NCBI GenBank assembly: GCA_944390315.1
Contig: CALXPO010000013.1
Coordinates: forward strand, 1-52,871
Length of the DNA stretch: 52,871 nt
Reading direction: 5' to 3'
From: an uncultured Alphaproteobacteria bacterium
GTDB lineage: Bacteria > Pseudomonadota > Alphaproteobacteria > RF32 > CAG-239
Part shown: one piece after another, positions 7,070 through 15,879 of the stretch
How the letters are laid out: each line of letters opens with the position of its first letter
Numbering within the stretch: position 1 is the stretch's first letter
Notes under the pieces: model-generated
Database searches by the model: none
What the model was told of the DNA's origin: nothing
The model's input: only the letters and a program-made list of their open reading frames with translations
Position numbers and translations under genes: made by a program

Positions 7070-7876
7070 ATGGAAAAAATTATTATTGAAGGAACACATC
7101 CGATGTTTCTCAAAACTCCGATGGAGGAAGTAAATTTGCTGCGTCGTGATGACGAACAAGAAATTTTCTACTATATCTGCTGTCACGGAATTGCAAGCTA
7201 TTTGGGACAGAAAATGATGTTGAAAAATTATCCCAAATGGATAAGGTTGCAGGAAATTACTCACGCGGAAATATGGCATGTAGACTTGCAGGACGAGCTT
7301 TCTAAACAGGGATACGGTTCTGCAACTGATATGTCTGATGAGAAATGCAAGGATGGCTTTATGCGCTGGTTGCATCACAAGCTGATGGTTTCGCCGCTTT
7401 CGTTTCCGAGTGAAAAGGAATATGGCATCACTTCGCAATTGCTTTTGGCTTCAGGCGTTAGGCTTTCACCCGCTCTTAGTTGTGAAGAGGAAATAAAACT
7501 TCTTCTCACGAAAGACTGGGATAAGATACGTGATTACAGCAGAAGATTCCATCCGCACGCCGAAAAATTGTTTTTTGAAACGGCGCCGGTTGAGTTGATT
7601 TTTGGGTACATAAGACACTTTCGTCCTCAGACTGATGAATGTGAATGTGCCATACTCAAAAGGAACAACAGTTATTTGTCTTGGCAGTTGATTTCGTATT
7701 ATTCCTTGAGGCCTCAGGCCAGAAAGTTGGTAAAAATGTCCGGCAACATGTATGCATGGAAGTGGACAGTTTTAAGATGCTATGGTTTTGATAGCCGGTT
7801 GGAACAGAAATTTGGCAGTATTCGAGCAACACAAGCCAAATTGGAAAAGAGTTTTAATAAAAAATATTTTGCATAA
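7070..7876 (+). CDS. protein of unknown function
   Basis: A 268-residue soluble-looking protein that I do not recognise. It has no signal peptide or membrane segment and is rich in aromatic and basic residues. The stretch from about residue 140 to 230 (SCEEEIKLLLTKDWDKI, then FGYIRHFRPQ and LISYYSLRPQ) suggests helical repeats. The frame is open from 6992, but the promoter -35 box overlaps that region, so the ATG at 7070 is the likely start. No ribosome binding site precedes it; the leader is A/T only. The next gene shares the promoter core and the missing ribosome binding site. Transfer from a lineage that does not rely on Shine-Dalgarno pairing, such as Bacteroidota, is a possibility, not shown. 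Confidence 0.7.
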   Translation: MEKIIIEGTHPMFLKTPMEEVNLLRRDDEQEIFYYICCHGIASYLGQKMMLKNYPKWIRLQEITHAEIWHVDLQDELSKQGYGSATDMSDEKCKDGFMRWLHHKLMVSPLSFPSEKEYGITSQLLLASGVRLSPALSCEEEIKLLLTKDWDKIRDYSRRFHPHAEKLFFETAPVELIFGYIRHFRPQTDECECAILKRNNSYLSWQLISYYSLRPQARKLVKMSGNMYAWKWTVLRCYGFDSRLEQKFGSIRATQAKLEKSFNKKYFA

Positions 7877-7888
7877 AAGCAATTTTTT

Positions 7889-7923
7889 CTCTCCCACGAC
7901 TTTTGTCCTGGGAGAGTTTTTTT
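7889..7923 (+). terminator. rho-independent terminator of the unknown gene
   Basis: CTCTCCCA and TGGGAGAG form an 8-bp stem with a 12-base loop followed by a long T-run. Confidence 0.9.
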
Positions 7924-8135
7924 ATTATAAGTTTTCATTAAAATGAATAAAAGGACCGAAAAAATCTAATATTTGTCTAATCAATTGTAAAAACAATATG
8001 TTTTAACATGACAAAATGAGCAGATAGGTAATGATGATATAAATCGATTCGTGTTTAAAAAGCAGGAATATTAAACCATTCTGATATAAAATTTTTGTAA
8101 AATATAAGAATGTGTAAAAAAAATCGCCAAAAATA

Positions 8136-8164
8136 TTGACAAATATACGAAAAGAGAGTATAGC
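8136..8164 (+). promoter_or_regulatory. promoter of the M16-like gene
   Basis: A perfect TTGACA (8136-8141), 17-bp spacer and TATAGC (8159-8164), embedded in the same 15-mer that carries the promoter at 6992. The start codon is about 40 bases after the expected transcription start. Confidence 0.65.
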
Positions 8165-8211
8165 TAGCAATACTGTAATTATATTATTTATTTACTATTA
8201 AATTCAGTTTT

Positions 8212-9429
8212 ATGGAAAAGTTTAAATTAGAAAATGGTGCGACTCTCGTCATCGTAGATCGTACAAGTGAGGATCTGTCAATTGCGGCAACAATCAACGT
8301 CGGTCATATCAATGAACCCAAGCTCGGAATGGCTGCTCTGTTTGAAAATCTTCTGAGCAAACAGGTTCAGAACGTTCAGACAGTACATGGCGGTACCATC
8401 ACAAGCTATCTGACAGGATGCACGAAAACCGAGTTGGATGAAACATTTCGTATGCTGTCAGAACTGTTGTCGAAGCCAAAATTGGATGGCGTCTTGATAC
8501 GCGTTGCTGCAGAAGATATCGCGGAACATACACGTGATTTGGCGCCTTTGACCAAACGTCAGATGAAACTGCTGTACAAGCATACGGCATTTGGCAAAAA
8601 ACGTGTTTTGTGGAATGCAGACAGTTATATCCGCGCCGTAGAATCCTACACTGCTGAAGATCTGCGTGAGTTTGCCGACAAATACTACACCGGTAAGAAT
8701 ATGGTGATTGTTGTCGTCGGCAGCGGATTGGATCATGAAAAGGTTCGGGAAATGTTCAAAAAATACTTTGAACATATTCCTGCGGGAGAACGTCAGCGGT
8801 TGAAAAAGTCCATTTACACAGGCGGCTACAACGTTCTCATTCCAAACGGAAATTACAATCAGGTAATGCTCGGGTGGGATGTAACCGATATCAAAGGTTC
8901 CGCGAGTGCAAATGTGATGATGTCGATGTTGAGCAAACGTTTGGAGCGTTCGTTCAACGAGGTTGTCAACACCAGGACAGGCGTGAAGTTCAGCCGGCCG
9001 AGTGATGCGGAAGTAGAGGTAAAAATTGCCGGCTACTATGGTTTCAGAACCTTGAGGATTTCTGTTAAATCGGCACAGTTGACGACAAACGAAATCATCG
9101 ACACAATCGTCAGAAACGTCGTGCGTTTGCAGAACTCTTTGCCATCGGACCGCAGAATGGAAACCTCCAAGAACTGGGCTATGGCCGAAAAACTTTGGCT
9201 TTTCTCTCAGCCGCAACCTGCTGCTGTGGAAACAGCTTGGCAAATGCTCGGACGCGATGCTATGTACGATATCAATGAACGTATCGGACATATCTGGGCG
9301 GTGTCAGCGTATGAAATTCAAGCAATTTCACGTGACATCTTCACCGGGTCTCCGTTGACCATGGTGGTCGCAACAAAAGAACCTCACTACACCTACAGCG
9401 AGGTACAGGAAAAACTCAAAGTAGAGTAA
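8212..9429 (+). CDS. M16-family peptidase homologue, catalytic residues lost
   Basis: A 405-residue protein with the single-unit M16 (insulinase-like) layout: N-terminal domain opening LENGATLVIVDRTSED, a middle YTAEDLREFADKYYTGKNMVIVVVG segment typical of the family, and a second domain from about 205. The zinc motif HxxEH, expected in GMAALFENLL (about residue 43), reads A-x-x-E-N, so both histidines are missing and hydrolysis is unlikely. Such inactive subunits often pair with an active M16 partner, but none is nearby. The start has no ribosome binding site. It stands alone with its own promoter and terminator. Confidence 0.8.
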   Translation: MEKFKLENGATLVIVDRTSEDLSIAATINVGHINEPKLGMAALFENLLSKQVQNVQTVHGGTITSYLTGCTKTELDETFRMLSELLSKPKLDGVLIRVAAEDIAEHTRDLAPLTKRQMKLLYKHTAFGKKRVLWNADSYIRAVESYTAEDLREFADKYYTGKNMVIVVVGSGLDHEKVREMFKKYFEHIPAGERQRLKKSIYTGGYNVLIPNGNYNQVMLGWDVTDIKGSASANVMMSMLSKRLERSFNEVVNTRTGVKFSRPSDAEVEVKIAGYYGFRTLRISVKSAQLTTNEIIDTIVRNVVRLQNSLPSDRRMETSKNWAMAEKLWLFSQPQPAAVETAWQMLGRDAMYDINERIGHIWAVSAYEIQAISRDIFTGSPLTMVVATKEPHYTYSEVQEKLKVE

Positions 9430-9444
9430 TCCTTTTCCAATAAT

Positions 9445-9480
9445 AAAAAAAGAGTCTGCGGGATGCAGACTCTTTTTTTA
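9445..9480 (+). terminator. rho-independent terminator of the M16-like gene
   Basis: AGAGTCTGC (9451-9459) and GCAGACTCT (9465-9473) form a perfect 9-bp stem, flanked by A-run and T-run, so it could act in both directions. Confidence 0.92.
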
Positions 9481-9891
9481 TTATTTGTCTTACAGAAAGA
9501 ACAAGTTTACTCATAACAGAATGCCAAGATGTTGACATATCATTGCTTCATGCCTAAAAGTATAGGCAAAATTACAGTTTTGCAGCGAGTTATTACCATC
9601 ATTTATTGGGGATTCCAATTATTGATGATAAAAAATTCTGAGCTTGATGCAGTCTTAATGGCAGGAAAGTTTGATTTGTAACCGAATTAGCAGATGCGAG
9701 CTTTGTAACGGATATTAAATTTTCATTTTATTAAAAAAGCCCCATATAAGAAAAAATTTTCGAGTCTTTAATTTTTAAGATAAGAGCCCTAATAATCGCG
9801 TGATAAATATAAAAAAACGCTTGATAAGCAGTTTATTTTATTAATTAGCAAAAAAAAATGTATTTTTTGTGGGTAAATGCTTTGATTTCGT

Positions 9892-9920
9892 TTGACTTGA
9901 GCAAAAAAACAGTCTTAAAT
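9892..9920 (+). promoter_or_regulatory. probable promoter of the HU gene
   Basis: TTGACT (9892-9897), 17-bp spacer and TTAAAT (9915-9920). A small hairpin (AGCGG/CCGCT, 9929-9945) follows in the leader before the AAGGAG ribosome binding site. Confidence 0.5.
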
Positions 9921-9977
9921 TTCGATGTAGCGGTTGATTGCCGCTTTGTTTAATAATTTATTACAAGGAGTTCCTTC

Positions 9978-10250
9978 ATGAATAAAAATGAACTTATTGC
10001 CAGCATTGCCGCTGCAACTGGTTTGACAAAGACAGACTCAGCCAAGGCTTTGGATGCGTTTATTAATTCTGTAGCAAAAGCTCTTAAAGACGGTAAAGAA
10101 GTTCGTCTGGTTGGTTTTGGTACATTTGGCGTTAGCAAACGTGCTGCAACAACCGGTCGCAATCCTCGTACTGGTGAAACCATTAAAATCCCGGCTCGCA
10201 AAGTTGCTAAATTCAAACCGGGTAAAGCTTTGCAAGATTCTGTAAACTAA
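9978..10250 (+). CDS. hup: DNA-binding protein HU
   Basis: A 90-residue HU-family nucleoid protein that binds and bends DNA as a dimer. It has the family opening (MNKNELIASIAAATGLTK), the dimer core, and the DNA-grasping arm GRNPRTGETIKIPA with the intercalating proline. It ends in FKPGKALQDSVN, as in HU rather than IHF. Length is exactly that of the family. It is monocistronic, with a strong AAGGAG ribosome binding site and its own terminator, as expected for an abundant protein. HU and IHF subunits are close relatives, but HU fits best. Confidence 0.95.
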   Translation: MNKNELIASIAAATGLTKTDSAKALDAFINSVAKALKDGKEVRLVGFGTFGVSKRAATTGRNPRTGETIKIPARKVAKFKPGKALQDSVN

Positions 10251-10283
10251 TTGTTTATCAAGGAAAGTTTTATTGTAAGGAAA

Positions 10284-10315
10284 TTCAACCCCGTTCAAAC
10301 GGGGTTGAATTTTTA
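10284..10315 (+). terminator. rho-independent terminator of the HU gene
   Basis: TTCAACCCCG and CGGGGTTGAA form a perfect 10-bp stem with a 6-base loop followed by five T. Confidence 0.93.
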
Positions 10316-10521
10316 CGTATTAAAAAATAAACAAATAGTTTTTGTGTTTTTATAGCAAATTAAAAAAAATCAAGTGCAAATCAAAAAATAAAAAAACATG
10401 AATTAAAAATAAGCCCCCACATGTTTAGACGTATCTTTGCCATTGTTAGAAATTAATAAGGCTCTTTACGAGATAAAAAAAATAGTATACACTGCCGTTC
10501 AATATAAACTAAGGAAAAAAA

Positions 10522-11415
10522 ATGAGTTTCAATAAGCTGAAAATCGGTGCTTTTGTATTGGGAATTTCAATGTCGTTATGCGCCTGCGGAACACCTAGTC
10601 CCGAAGTGACGGATCCACCGCAAAAACAAGCCCTGGCCATCAAAAATCAGGGAGGCAGCTATAAAATAGGCAATCCATATAAAATATTAGGCCGGTGGTA
10701 CTATCCTAAAGAAGATTATTCTTATTCCGAAATAGGAACAGCTTCTTGGTACGGTCCGGATTTTCATGCCAAAAGAACGGCTAATGGTGAAAAATACAAT
10801 ATGCATAGTTTAACGGCTGCGCATAGAACATTGCCGTTACCGTCTATTGTACGTGTAACTAATCTTGAAAATGGTCGTTCATTAATAGTACGCGTTAATG
10901 ACCGCGGTCCGTATGCTCGCAACAGGATTATTGATGTTTCCAAAAAAGTGGCTCAATTGCTTGGTTTTATGGAAAAAGGCACGGCAAAAGTCAAAGTTGA
11001 AATTATGGAAAAAGAGAGCAAAAATTTAAAAGCGGCATTGCTCGGAGAAGGAACCATATCAGAAGTAACGGCTGCCCCAAGCACGGAAATCGTTAGATCT
11101 GAAATCGGGGAGAAAGTTACACCGGTTGTTTCAGCGCAAAATGCACAAAAGTCTGCCTTACAAACAAAAGCTAAAACTTCTCTTTCCAAGGGGTATTATG
11201 TTCAAGCCGGAGCATTTGCCAGTTATGATGCGGCAGAACGTTTGGCGGAAAAGTTAGAAGGGTTTGGTCAAACACATGTTTTGCAGGCTGAGGTGGACGG
11301 CAGAACATTTTATCGTGTGAGAGTCGGTCCGACGGACTATCGCGAAGAAGCAATCGTTCTTCAAAGCCAAATAAGAGATTACGGAATTCCCGCAGCGCAC
11401 GTTGTAGAAGAATAA
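10522..11415 (+). CDS. rlpA: RlpA-like septal ring lytic transglycosylase lipoprotein
   Basis: A 297-residue lipoprotein. The signal peptide ends in a lipobox with C22 as the lipidated cysteine (SLCAC). The double-psi beta-barrel covers about residues 70-165, with GTASWYGPDFHAKRTANGE and the active-site region RVNDRGPYARNR. A C-terminal SPOR domain (about 220-297, KGYYVQAGAFASYDAAERLA) binds denuded glycan at the septum. RlpA cleaves such glycan in some bacteria. It starts a run of same-strand genes; the D,D-carboxypeptidase gene follows 10 bp later, so two peptidoglycan enzymes are likely co-transcribed. Confidence 0.93.
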   Translation: MSFNKLKIGAFVLGISMSLCACGTPSPEVTDPPQKQALAIKNQGGSYKIGNPYKILGRWYYPKEDYSYSEIGTASWYGPDFHAKRTANGEKYNMHSLTAAHRTLPLPSIVRVTNLENGRSLIVRVNDRGPYARNRIIDVSKKVAQLLGFMEKGTAKVKVEIMEKESKNLKAALLGEGTISEVTAAPSTEIVRSEIGEKVTPVVSAQNAQKSALQTKAKTSLSKGYYVQAGAFASYDAAERLAEKLEGFGQTHVLQAEVDGRTFYRVRVGPTDYREEAIVLQSQIRDYGIPAAHVVEE

Positions 11416-11425
11416 AGGAGCAAAA

Positions 11426-12571
11426 ATGAATAACTATTCAAAATGGCTATCGGTCGCCGTTATGACCGCACTGTTTACAAGTTCGGCTCATGCACTTGAG
11501 ACTAAAGCAAAAAACGCGATTTTAATGGATTATGATACCGGTGAATATTTGATGACGGAAAATGCTTTTGTTCCGGTAGCTCCCGCATCTATGAGTAAAT
11601 TAATGACGGTATATGTTCTCTTTAGCAAATTAAAAGACGGCACTCTGTCTTTGGAAGATGTGTTTAGTGTCAGTGAAAATGCTTGGCGGACCGGCGGAGC
11701 CGCAAGCGGGAGTTCGACCATGTTTTTGCCTGTCGGCGGAAAGGTCAAGGTCGAAGATTTGATAAAAGGGATTATTATTCAATCGGGCAATGACGCATGT
11801 ATTGTAGCGGCAGAAAATATTGCCGGTTCGGAAGAAGATTTTGCTGTAATTATGAATGAAACGGCCAAGAAATTAGGACTAAAAAATTCTCATTTTGCAA
11901 ATTCAACCGGTCTTCCGCACCCGGATCACAAGATGTCGGTAGAGGATTTGGCAAAGTTGTCACGTGCGATAATTCATGATTTTCCGGAATATTACTCTGT
12001 TTTTTCGCAAAAAAGTTTTACATACAACAATATTCTGCAAGGGAACAGAAATCCATTGCTCTATTCAATGCCTGACGCGGATGGTCTTAAAACGGGGCAC
12101 ACTTCGGAGGCTGGGTTTTGTTTAACCGCTTCGGTCAAGAGAGGAAACAGACGTTTAATCGGCGTTATGACCGGGTTAAAAAGCAACAAAGAACGTTCCG
12201 AAGAAGCCGAGAAGTTGATGAATTGGGGGTTTAGAGAATTTGATAACTATAAGGTATTTAAACAATTTCAACGAGTTGCCGCGGCTCCGGTTTATATGGG
12301 AGAAGAAGATAGCATAGATTTGGTCGTTAAAGAAGATATTGTATTAACCCTTGCACGCAGTAAGGCAAAAGATGTAAAGTTGACGGCTGTTTATGAAAAG
12401 CCGGTAAAAGCTCCGATTAAACAAGGACAAAAGCTCGGTGAAGTCAAAATAGAAATTCCGGACGGTGCGACCAAGACCATTCCTTTATATGCTGACCACA
12501 GTGTCAGGAAACTCGGATTTTTTGGAAGAATTATCAGTAATCTTAAATATCTTTTGCTTGGAGCCGAGTAA
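11426..12571 (+). CDS. D-alanyl-D-alanine carboxypeptidase (DacF/DacC type)
   Basis: A 381-residue serine peptidase of the S11 family that trims the terminal D-Ala from peptidoglycan stem peptides in the periplasm. It has a signal peptide ending near residue 23 (SSAHA). The three active-site motifs are S55-M-S-K58, S120-G-N122 and K222-T-G224. A C-terminal PBP5-like beta domain follows (about 285-360), and an amphipathic or hydrophobic tail (FGRIISNLKYLLLG) may anchor it to the membrane. Its stop codon directly abuts the tmk start, which fits an operon. Confidence 0.94.
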   Translation: MNNYSKWLSVAVMTALFTSSAHALETKAKNAILMDYDTGEYLMTENAFVPVAPASMSKLMTVYVLFSKLKDGTLSLEDVFSVSENAWRTGGAASGSSTMFLPVGGKVKVEDLIKGIIIQSGNDACIVAAENIAGSEEDFAVIMNETAKKLGLKNSHFANSTGLPHPDHKMSVEDLAKLSRAIIHDFPEYYSVFSQKSFTYNNILQGNRNPLLYSMPDADGLKTGHTSEAGFCLTASVKRGNRRLIGVMTGLKSNKERSEEAEKLMNWGFREFDNYKVFKQFQRVAAAPVYMGEEDSIDLVVKEDIVLTLARSKAKDVKLTAVYEKPVKAPIKQGQKLGEVKIEIPDGATKTIPLYADHSVRKLGFFGRIISNLKYLLLGAE

Positions 12572-13219
12572 ATGGCGACAGGATATTTTATAACGCTTGA
12601 AGGCGGCGAGGGAGCCGGAAAAACAACGCAAATAAAACTGTTGGCAGAATATTTGCAGGCAAAAGGAATAGAAGTCGTTACCACCAAGGAACCCGGCGGA
12701 ACTCCGATTGGTTTAGAATTGCGTAAAATGCTGTGTACCGGTGATAAGGATAAATTTGATCCGGTAGCCGAAGCCCTGCTATACTATGCTGATCGTCGTA
12801 TTCATGTCCAACAAAAAATTTTACCGGCATTGCAAGAAGGCAAATGGGTTATCAGCGATAGATTTGCCGATTCTACCATGGCGTACCAATACTACGGATA
12901 TAATAAAAGAGTTTCTAAAGAAATGTTGGAACAACTGTATAAAATGACAGTTGGGGATTTTTATCCTGACCTAACATTAATTTTAGATATTGACCCCAAG
13001 GTAGGACTGGCACGTTCAATTAAAAGAAACAATGAAGAAAAAGGGCAGGAAATTCGTTTTGAGGGAAGAGAAATAGAATTTCATAATAATTTGCGCAACG
13101 GATTTTTGGAAATAGCCAAAACAGCACCAAGGTATAAAGTTTTGAATGCCGGACAAACGATTGAGGATTTGCATAAAGAAATTGTTAAGACGGTAAAAGA
13201 AAGGTTGATAAACAGGTAA
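12572..13219 (+). CDS. tmk: thymidylate kinase
   Basis: A 215-residue kinase that phosphorylates dTMP to dTDP with ATP. The P-loop GGEGAGKTT is at 11-19, the DR(Y/F/H) motif is D96-R97-F98, and the lid region (IKRNNEEKGQEIRFEGR) lies at about 149-165. Length matches bacterial Tmk. The ATG follows the previous stop without a gap, and the stop overlaps the holB start by one base. Pairing of tmk with holB is widespread in bacteria. Confidence 0.96.
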   Translation: MATGYFITLEGGEGAGKTTQIKLLAEYLQAKGIEVVTTKEPGGTPIGLELRKMLCTGDKDKFDPVAEALLYYADRRIHVQQKILPALQEGKWVISDRFADSTMAYQYYGYNKRVSKEMLEQLYKMTVGDFYPDLTLILDIDPKVGLARSIKRNNEEKGQEIRFEGREIEFHNNLRNGFLEIAKTAPRYKVLNAGQTIEDLHKEIVKTVKERLINR

Positions 13220-14271
13220 TGCCCGAAGGTGAACAGATAACCCCGAAAAATAATTTTTTTCTGCTTGGACAAGAAGAGGCAGAAAAGATACTGCTTGAGG
13301 GATATAATTCTAATAAACTTCACAATTCTTGGCTTATTTCCGGAGAAAGAGGAATAGGCAAGGCAACGCTGGCATATCGATTTGCCCGTTTTTTGTTAGA
13401 TGAAAAAAAACGCAATGGCAAGCAGGCTACTTCATTGAACAGTTGTCCTGACAGCTATGCAAATACGTTGATTACTTCTAACGCTCATCCGGATTTGAAA
13501 ATTATTGAGCGTGATTTTATTGAAACCGATCGCAAAAAAATACTCAAGGCCATAAAAGAAGGTGAAGCGTTAGACGAAAATGAATTGAAGAATTTGAAAA
13601 AATCTGCGGTTATTCGTATTGATGATGTTCGCTTGATTAATGAATTTTTTTCCAAAAAATCATCAGACGGCGGTTGGCGGGTTGTGATTATAGACAGTAT
13701 TGATGACATGAATACGGCCAGTGCCAATGCGTTGCTCAAAGTTTTGGAAGAGCCTCCTGCAAAAAGCATATTATTGCTTATCAGCCATAATATTGGTCAA
13801 TTGCTTCCGACTATTCGTTCTCGGTGCAACAAGCTGGTTTTAAAACCTCTTTCGGATAACGTTGTTGCCAGTTTAATCAGACGATATCGCCCACACGTTG
13901 ACGAAAAAGAAATTAAGGGCATCGTAGACATAGCGTCCGGCAGCATCGGCAGAGCCCTTAATTATATTGATAGCAATGCACTTGATCGCTACAACAAACT
14001 TGAACAAATAGCAAGTGCCGGTAAAAATTTTAAGTTACAAGATATGCTGGATTGGGTGAATGAAGCGGCATCTTCGGAAGAAAGTTTTGATATGTCATCG
14101 GAATTGATACTAAAATTTTGTTCCGAACATGTTATAAGTGCATCAGATATAGACGGAATGGCGCAGGTTTGGGAAAAAGCGGTAAAGATATTGCGTCAGA
14201 CCGAGAGTTTGAATATAGATAAAAAAGAGGCACTTATCAATATTATTGTAAATTTGTGTAATGTAATGTAA
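13219..14271 (+). CDS. holB: DNA polymerase III subunit delta'
   Basis: A 350-residue AAA+ clamp-loader subunit. Visible features are the GERGIGKATLAYRFARF Walker A-like region (about 34-50), the central sensor region VVIIDSIDDMNTASANALLKVLEEPP (about 155-181), and SRCNKLVLKPL. These are hallmarks of delta', which stabilises the clamp loader that loads the sliding clamp. It overlaps tmk by one base. In many alphaproteobacteria metG sits between holB and tatD; here tatD follows 14 bp later. Confidence 0.93.
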   Translation: MPEGEQITPKNNFFLLGQEEAEKILLEGYNSNKLHNSWLISGERGIGKATLAYRFARFLLDEKKRNGKQATSLNSCPDSYANTLITSNAHPDLKIIERDFIETDRKKILKAIKEGEALDENELKNLKKSAVIRIDDVRLINEFFSKKSSDGGWRVVIIDSIDDMNTASANALLKVLEEPPAKSILLLISHNIGQLLPTIRSRCNKLVLKPLSDNVVASLIRRYRPHVDEKEIKGIVDIASGSIGRALNYIDSNALDRYNKLEQIASAGKNFKLQDMLDWVNEAASSEESFDMSSELILKFCSEHVISASDIDGMAQVWEKAVKILRQTESLNIDKKEALINIIVNLCNVM

Positions 14272-14285
14272 CAACAGAGGAAAGA

Positions 14286-15080
14286 ATGTTAGTTGATAGC
14301 CATTGTCATCTGGATTATAATGATTTTGAAGATGACTTTGATGATATAATCCTTCACATGAAGGAAAACGGAATAACGGCAGCACTTAATGCCGGAAATA
14401 ATGTAAATAGTTTGGATGAACAATTAGCCTTGTCCGAAAAATATCCGTTTATTTATACGGCCGTCGGAGTCCACCCCCATAATGCAGACGAATATCCTGA
14501 AATTACGGCTGCCGATTTGGTCGAAAAAAGCAAACATAAAAAAATTGTGGCCATTGGTGAATGCGGTTTGGATTATTATTACGATTACAGCACCAAAGAA
14601 AATCAATTTCGTGTTTTTATAGAGCAGATTAAAGCAGCGCAAGAAACGGGATTACCGCTGATTATACATACACGAGATGCTGATGATGATACAATATCGC
14701 TTTTAAGTGAATATTACAAAAAAGCCCCGTTCAGCGGTGAGATACATTGTTTTTCCGGCTCAAGGAAATTAGCGGAATTTGCCTTATCAATAGGTTTTTA
14801 TATATCGGCGTCGGGTATGATAACTTTTAATAAGAGTGGGGAATTGAGAGAAATATTTGCAGATATACCGTTGAATAGATTATTGATAGAAACGGATTCT
14901 CCTTTTTTGGCACCGGTACCTTTGAGAGGGCATCGTAACGAACCGGCCAATGTCCGTTTTGTTGCGGAAAAGTTGGCGCAGATAAAAGATGTGTCTTTCG
15001 ATGAAATAGCAAAAGTGACTTCAGAGAATTTTTATAATTTATTCCGCAAGGCGAGCGATAAAGGGAGGTACGAATTTTGA
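14286..15080 (+). CDS. tatD: TatD-family metal-dependent hydrolase
   Basis: A 264-residue TIM-barrel hydrolase of the TatD family, metal-dependent nucleases with a 3'-5' exonuclease activity in characterised members. Metal ligands are seen in DSHCHLD (4-10), GECGLDYYYD (about 95), LIIHTRDADDD (about 124), IHCFSG (about 149) and ETDSPFLAP (about 200). Length is typical. It overlaps the next gene by four bases (TTGA), so the two are likely co-translated. Confidence 0.92.
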   Translation: MLVDSHCHLDYNDFEDDFDDIILHMKENGITAALNAGNNVNSLDEQLALSEKYPFIYTAVGVHPHNADEYPEITAADLVEKSKHKKIVAIGECGLDYYYDYSTKENQFRVFIEQIKAAQETGLPLIIHTRDADDDTISLLSEYYKKAPFSGEIHCFSGSRKLAEFALSIGFYISASGMITFNKSGELREIFADIPLNRLLIETDSPFLAPVPLRGHRNEPANVRFVAEKLAQIKDVSFDEIAKVTSENFYNLFRKASDKGRYEF

Positions 15081-15865
15081 GCTATAAAGTAACTATTTTG
15101 GGAAGTGGTGCGGCGCCGGGTGTACCTTCGGTTGCCGGAGGTTGGGGATGTTGCAACCCCGAAAATCCCAAAAATCGTCGCTTGAGAACGACAATTTGTA
15201 TAGAGTACAATCAAACCCGAATTTTGATAGATACTTCGCCCGACTTGCGTATTCAGTTGTTGTCAATGCATATCAGACACTTGGACGGGATTGTCTATAC
15301 TCATGCTCACGCCGACCATTTGCACGGAATAGATGAACTTAGGGAAATTAATAGGGCAGAGCTAAAAAGCCTTAATTTTTACGGCACAAGAGATACAGTT
15401 AATTCTATCAAAGAGCGTTTTCCGTATTTACTTGCGTCCAAGGAAAGAACAAATAATGTTGCCAAACAACCAAGTTTGGTAGCCAATGTTATTGATTACT
15501 ATGTTCCTTTTACAATTGGTGACATAAAAATTACGCCGATTAGACTTTTAGGGCACAATATGCCGACGACGGGATATTTGTTTAACGATGGTGAAATTGT
15601 CTATATCGCCGATTATCGTCAAATTGACGAAGCTGCGTTTGAACAAATAAAAGTTCCGGTCAAATTGATGATTGTTCCGTTAACGACGCCGAAAGGAGAA
15701 AAATTTCATGCCAGCCTTGAGGATGTGTTGTTAGATATTCGTCGGATTAATCCGGAGCATGCCGTGATTAATCATATGGCCATAGAGTGTGATTATGACG
15801 ATATAAATCGGTGTACGCCGGATAATGTTGAGCCGGCATTTGATAATATGTGTTTGAATTTTTAG
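15077..15865 (+). CDS. PhnP-like metallo-beta-lactamase-fold hydrolase
   Basis: A 262-residue MBL-fold phosphodiesterase-like protein. The zinc motif is H76-A-H78-A-D80-H81 (THAHADH), with GSGAAPGVPS at the N-terminus, LLGHNMPTTGYLF and a late INHMAIECDYD. This is the PhnP/YcbX-related hydrolase that commonly follows tatD in alphaproteobacteria. No phn gene is near, so a phosphonate role is not supported. The start is TTG at 15077, inside the tatD stop region, with GGGAGG upstream. Confidence 0.86.
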   Translation: MSYKVTILGSGAAPGVPSVAGGWGCCNPENPKNRRLRTTICIEYNQTRILIDTSPDLRIQLLSMHIRHLDGIVYTHAHADHLHGIDELREINRAELKSLNFYGTRDTVNSIKERFPYLLASKERTNNVAKQPSLVANVIDYYVPFTIGDIKITPIRLLGHNMPTTGYLFNDGEIVYIADYRQIDEAAFEQIKVPVKLMIVPLTTPKGEKFHASLEDVLLDIRRINPEHAVINHMAIECDYDDINRCTPDNVEPAFDNMCLNF

Positions 15866-15879
15866 GCGGGGGAAAAGAA

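Larger units (their letters stand above)
7877..8211. other. 335-bp AT-rich intergenic region
   Basis: It carries the terminator of the upstream gene (7889-7923) and the promoter of the M16-like gene (8136-8164). The roughly 200 bases between are strongly AT-rich, with no gene visible. Confidence 0.5.
9430..9977. other. 548-bp AT-rich intergenic region before HU
   Basis: It contains the M16-like terminator, a stray TTGACA-17-TAAAAG promoter-like pair (9532-9560) and the HU promoter near 9892-9920. A 43-codon frame at 9550-9681 lacks a ribosome binding site and overlaps the promoter-like pair. No gene is supported; a decayed gene or small RNA at 9555-9770 cannot be excluded. Confidence 0.45.

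Noticed and set aside
7070..9429. Strong base-composition break in the two SD-less genes
   Set aside because: By eye their GC content is close to that of neighbouring coding genes; only their flanks are AT-rich, so composition does not by itself show transfer.
9550..9681. 43-codon frame in the intergenic region before HU
   Set aside because: It has no ribosome binding site, its start overlaps a promoter-like element, and its codons do not look selected.
10464..10491. TTTACG/TATACA promoter for rlpA
   Set aside because: The spacer is only 15 bp and the -35 box is weak, so it was not called as a feature.
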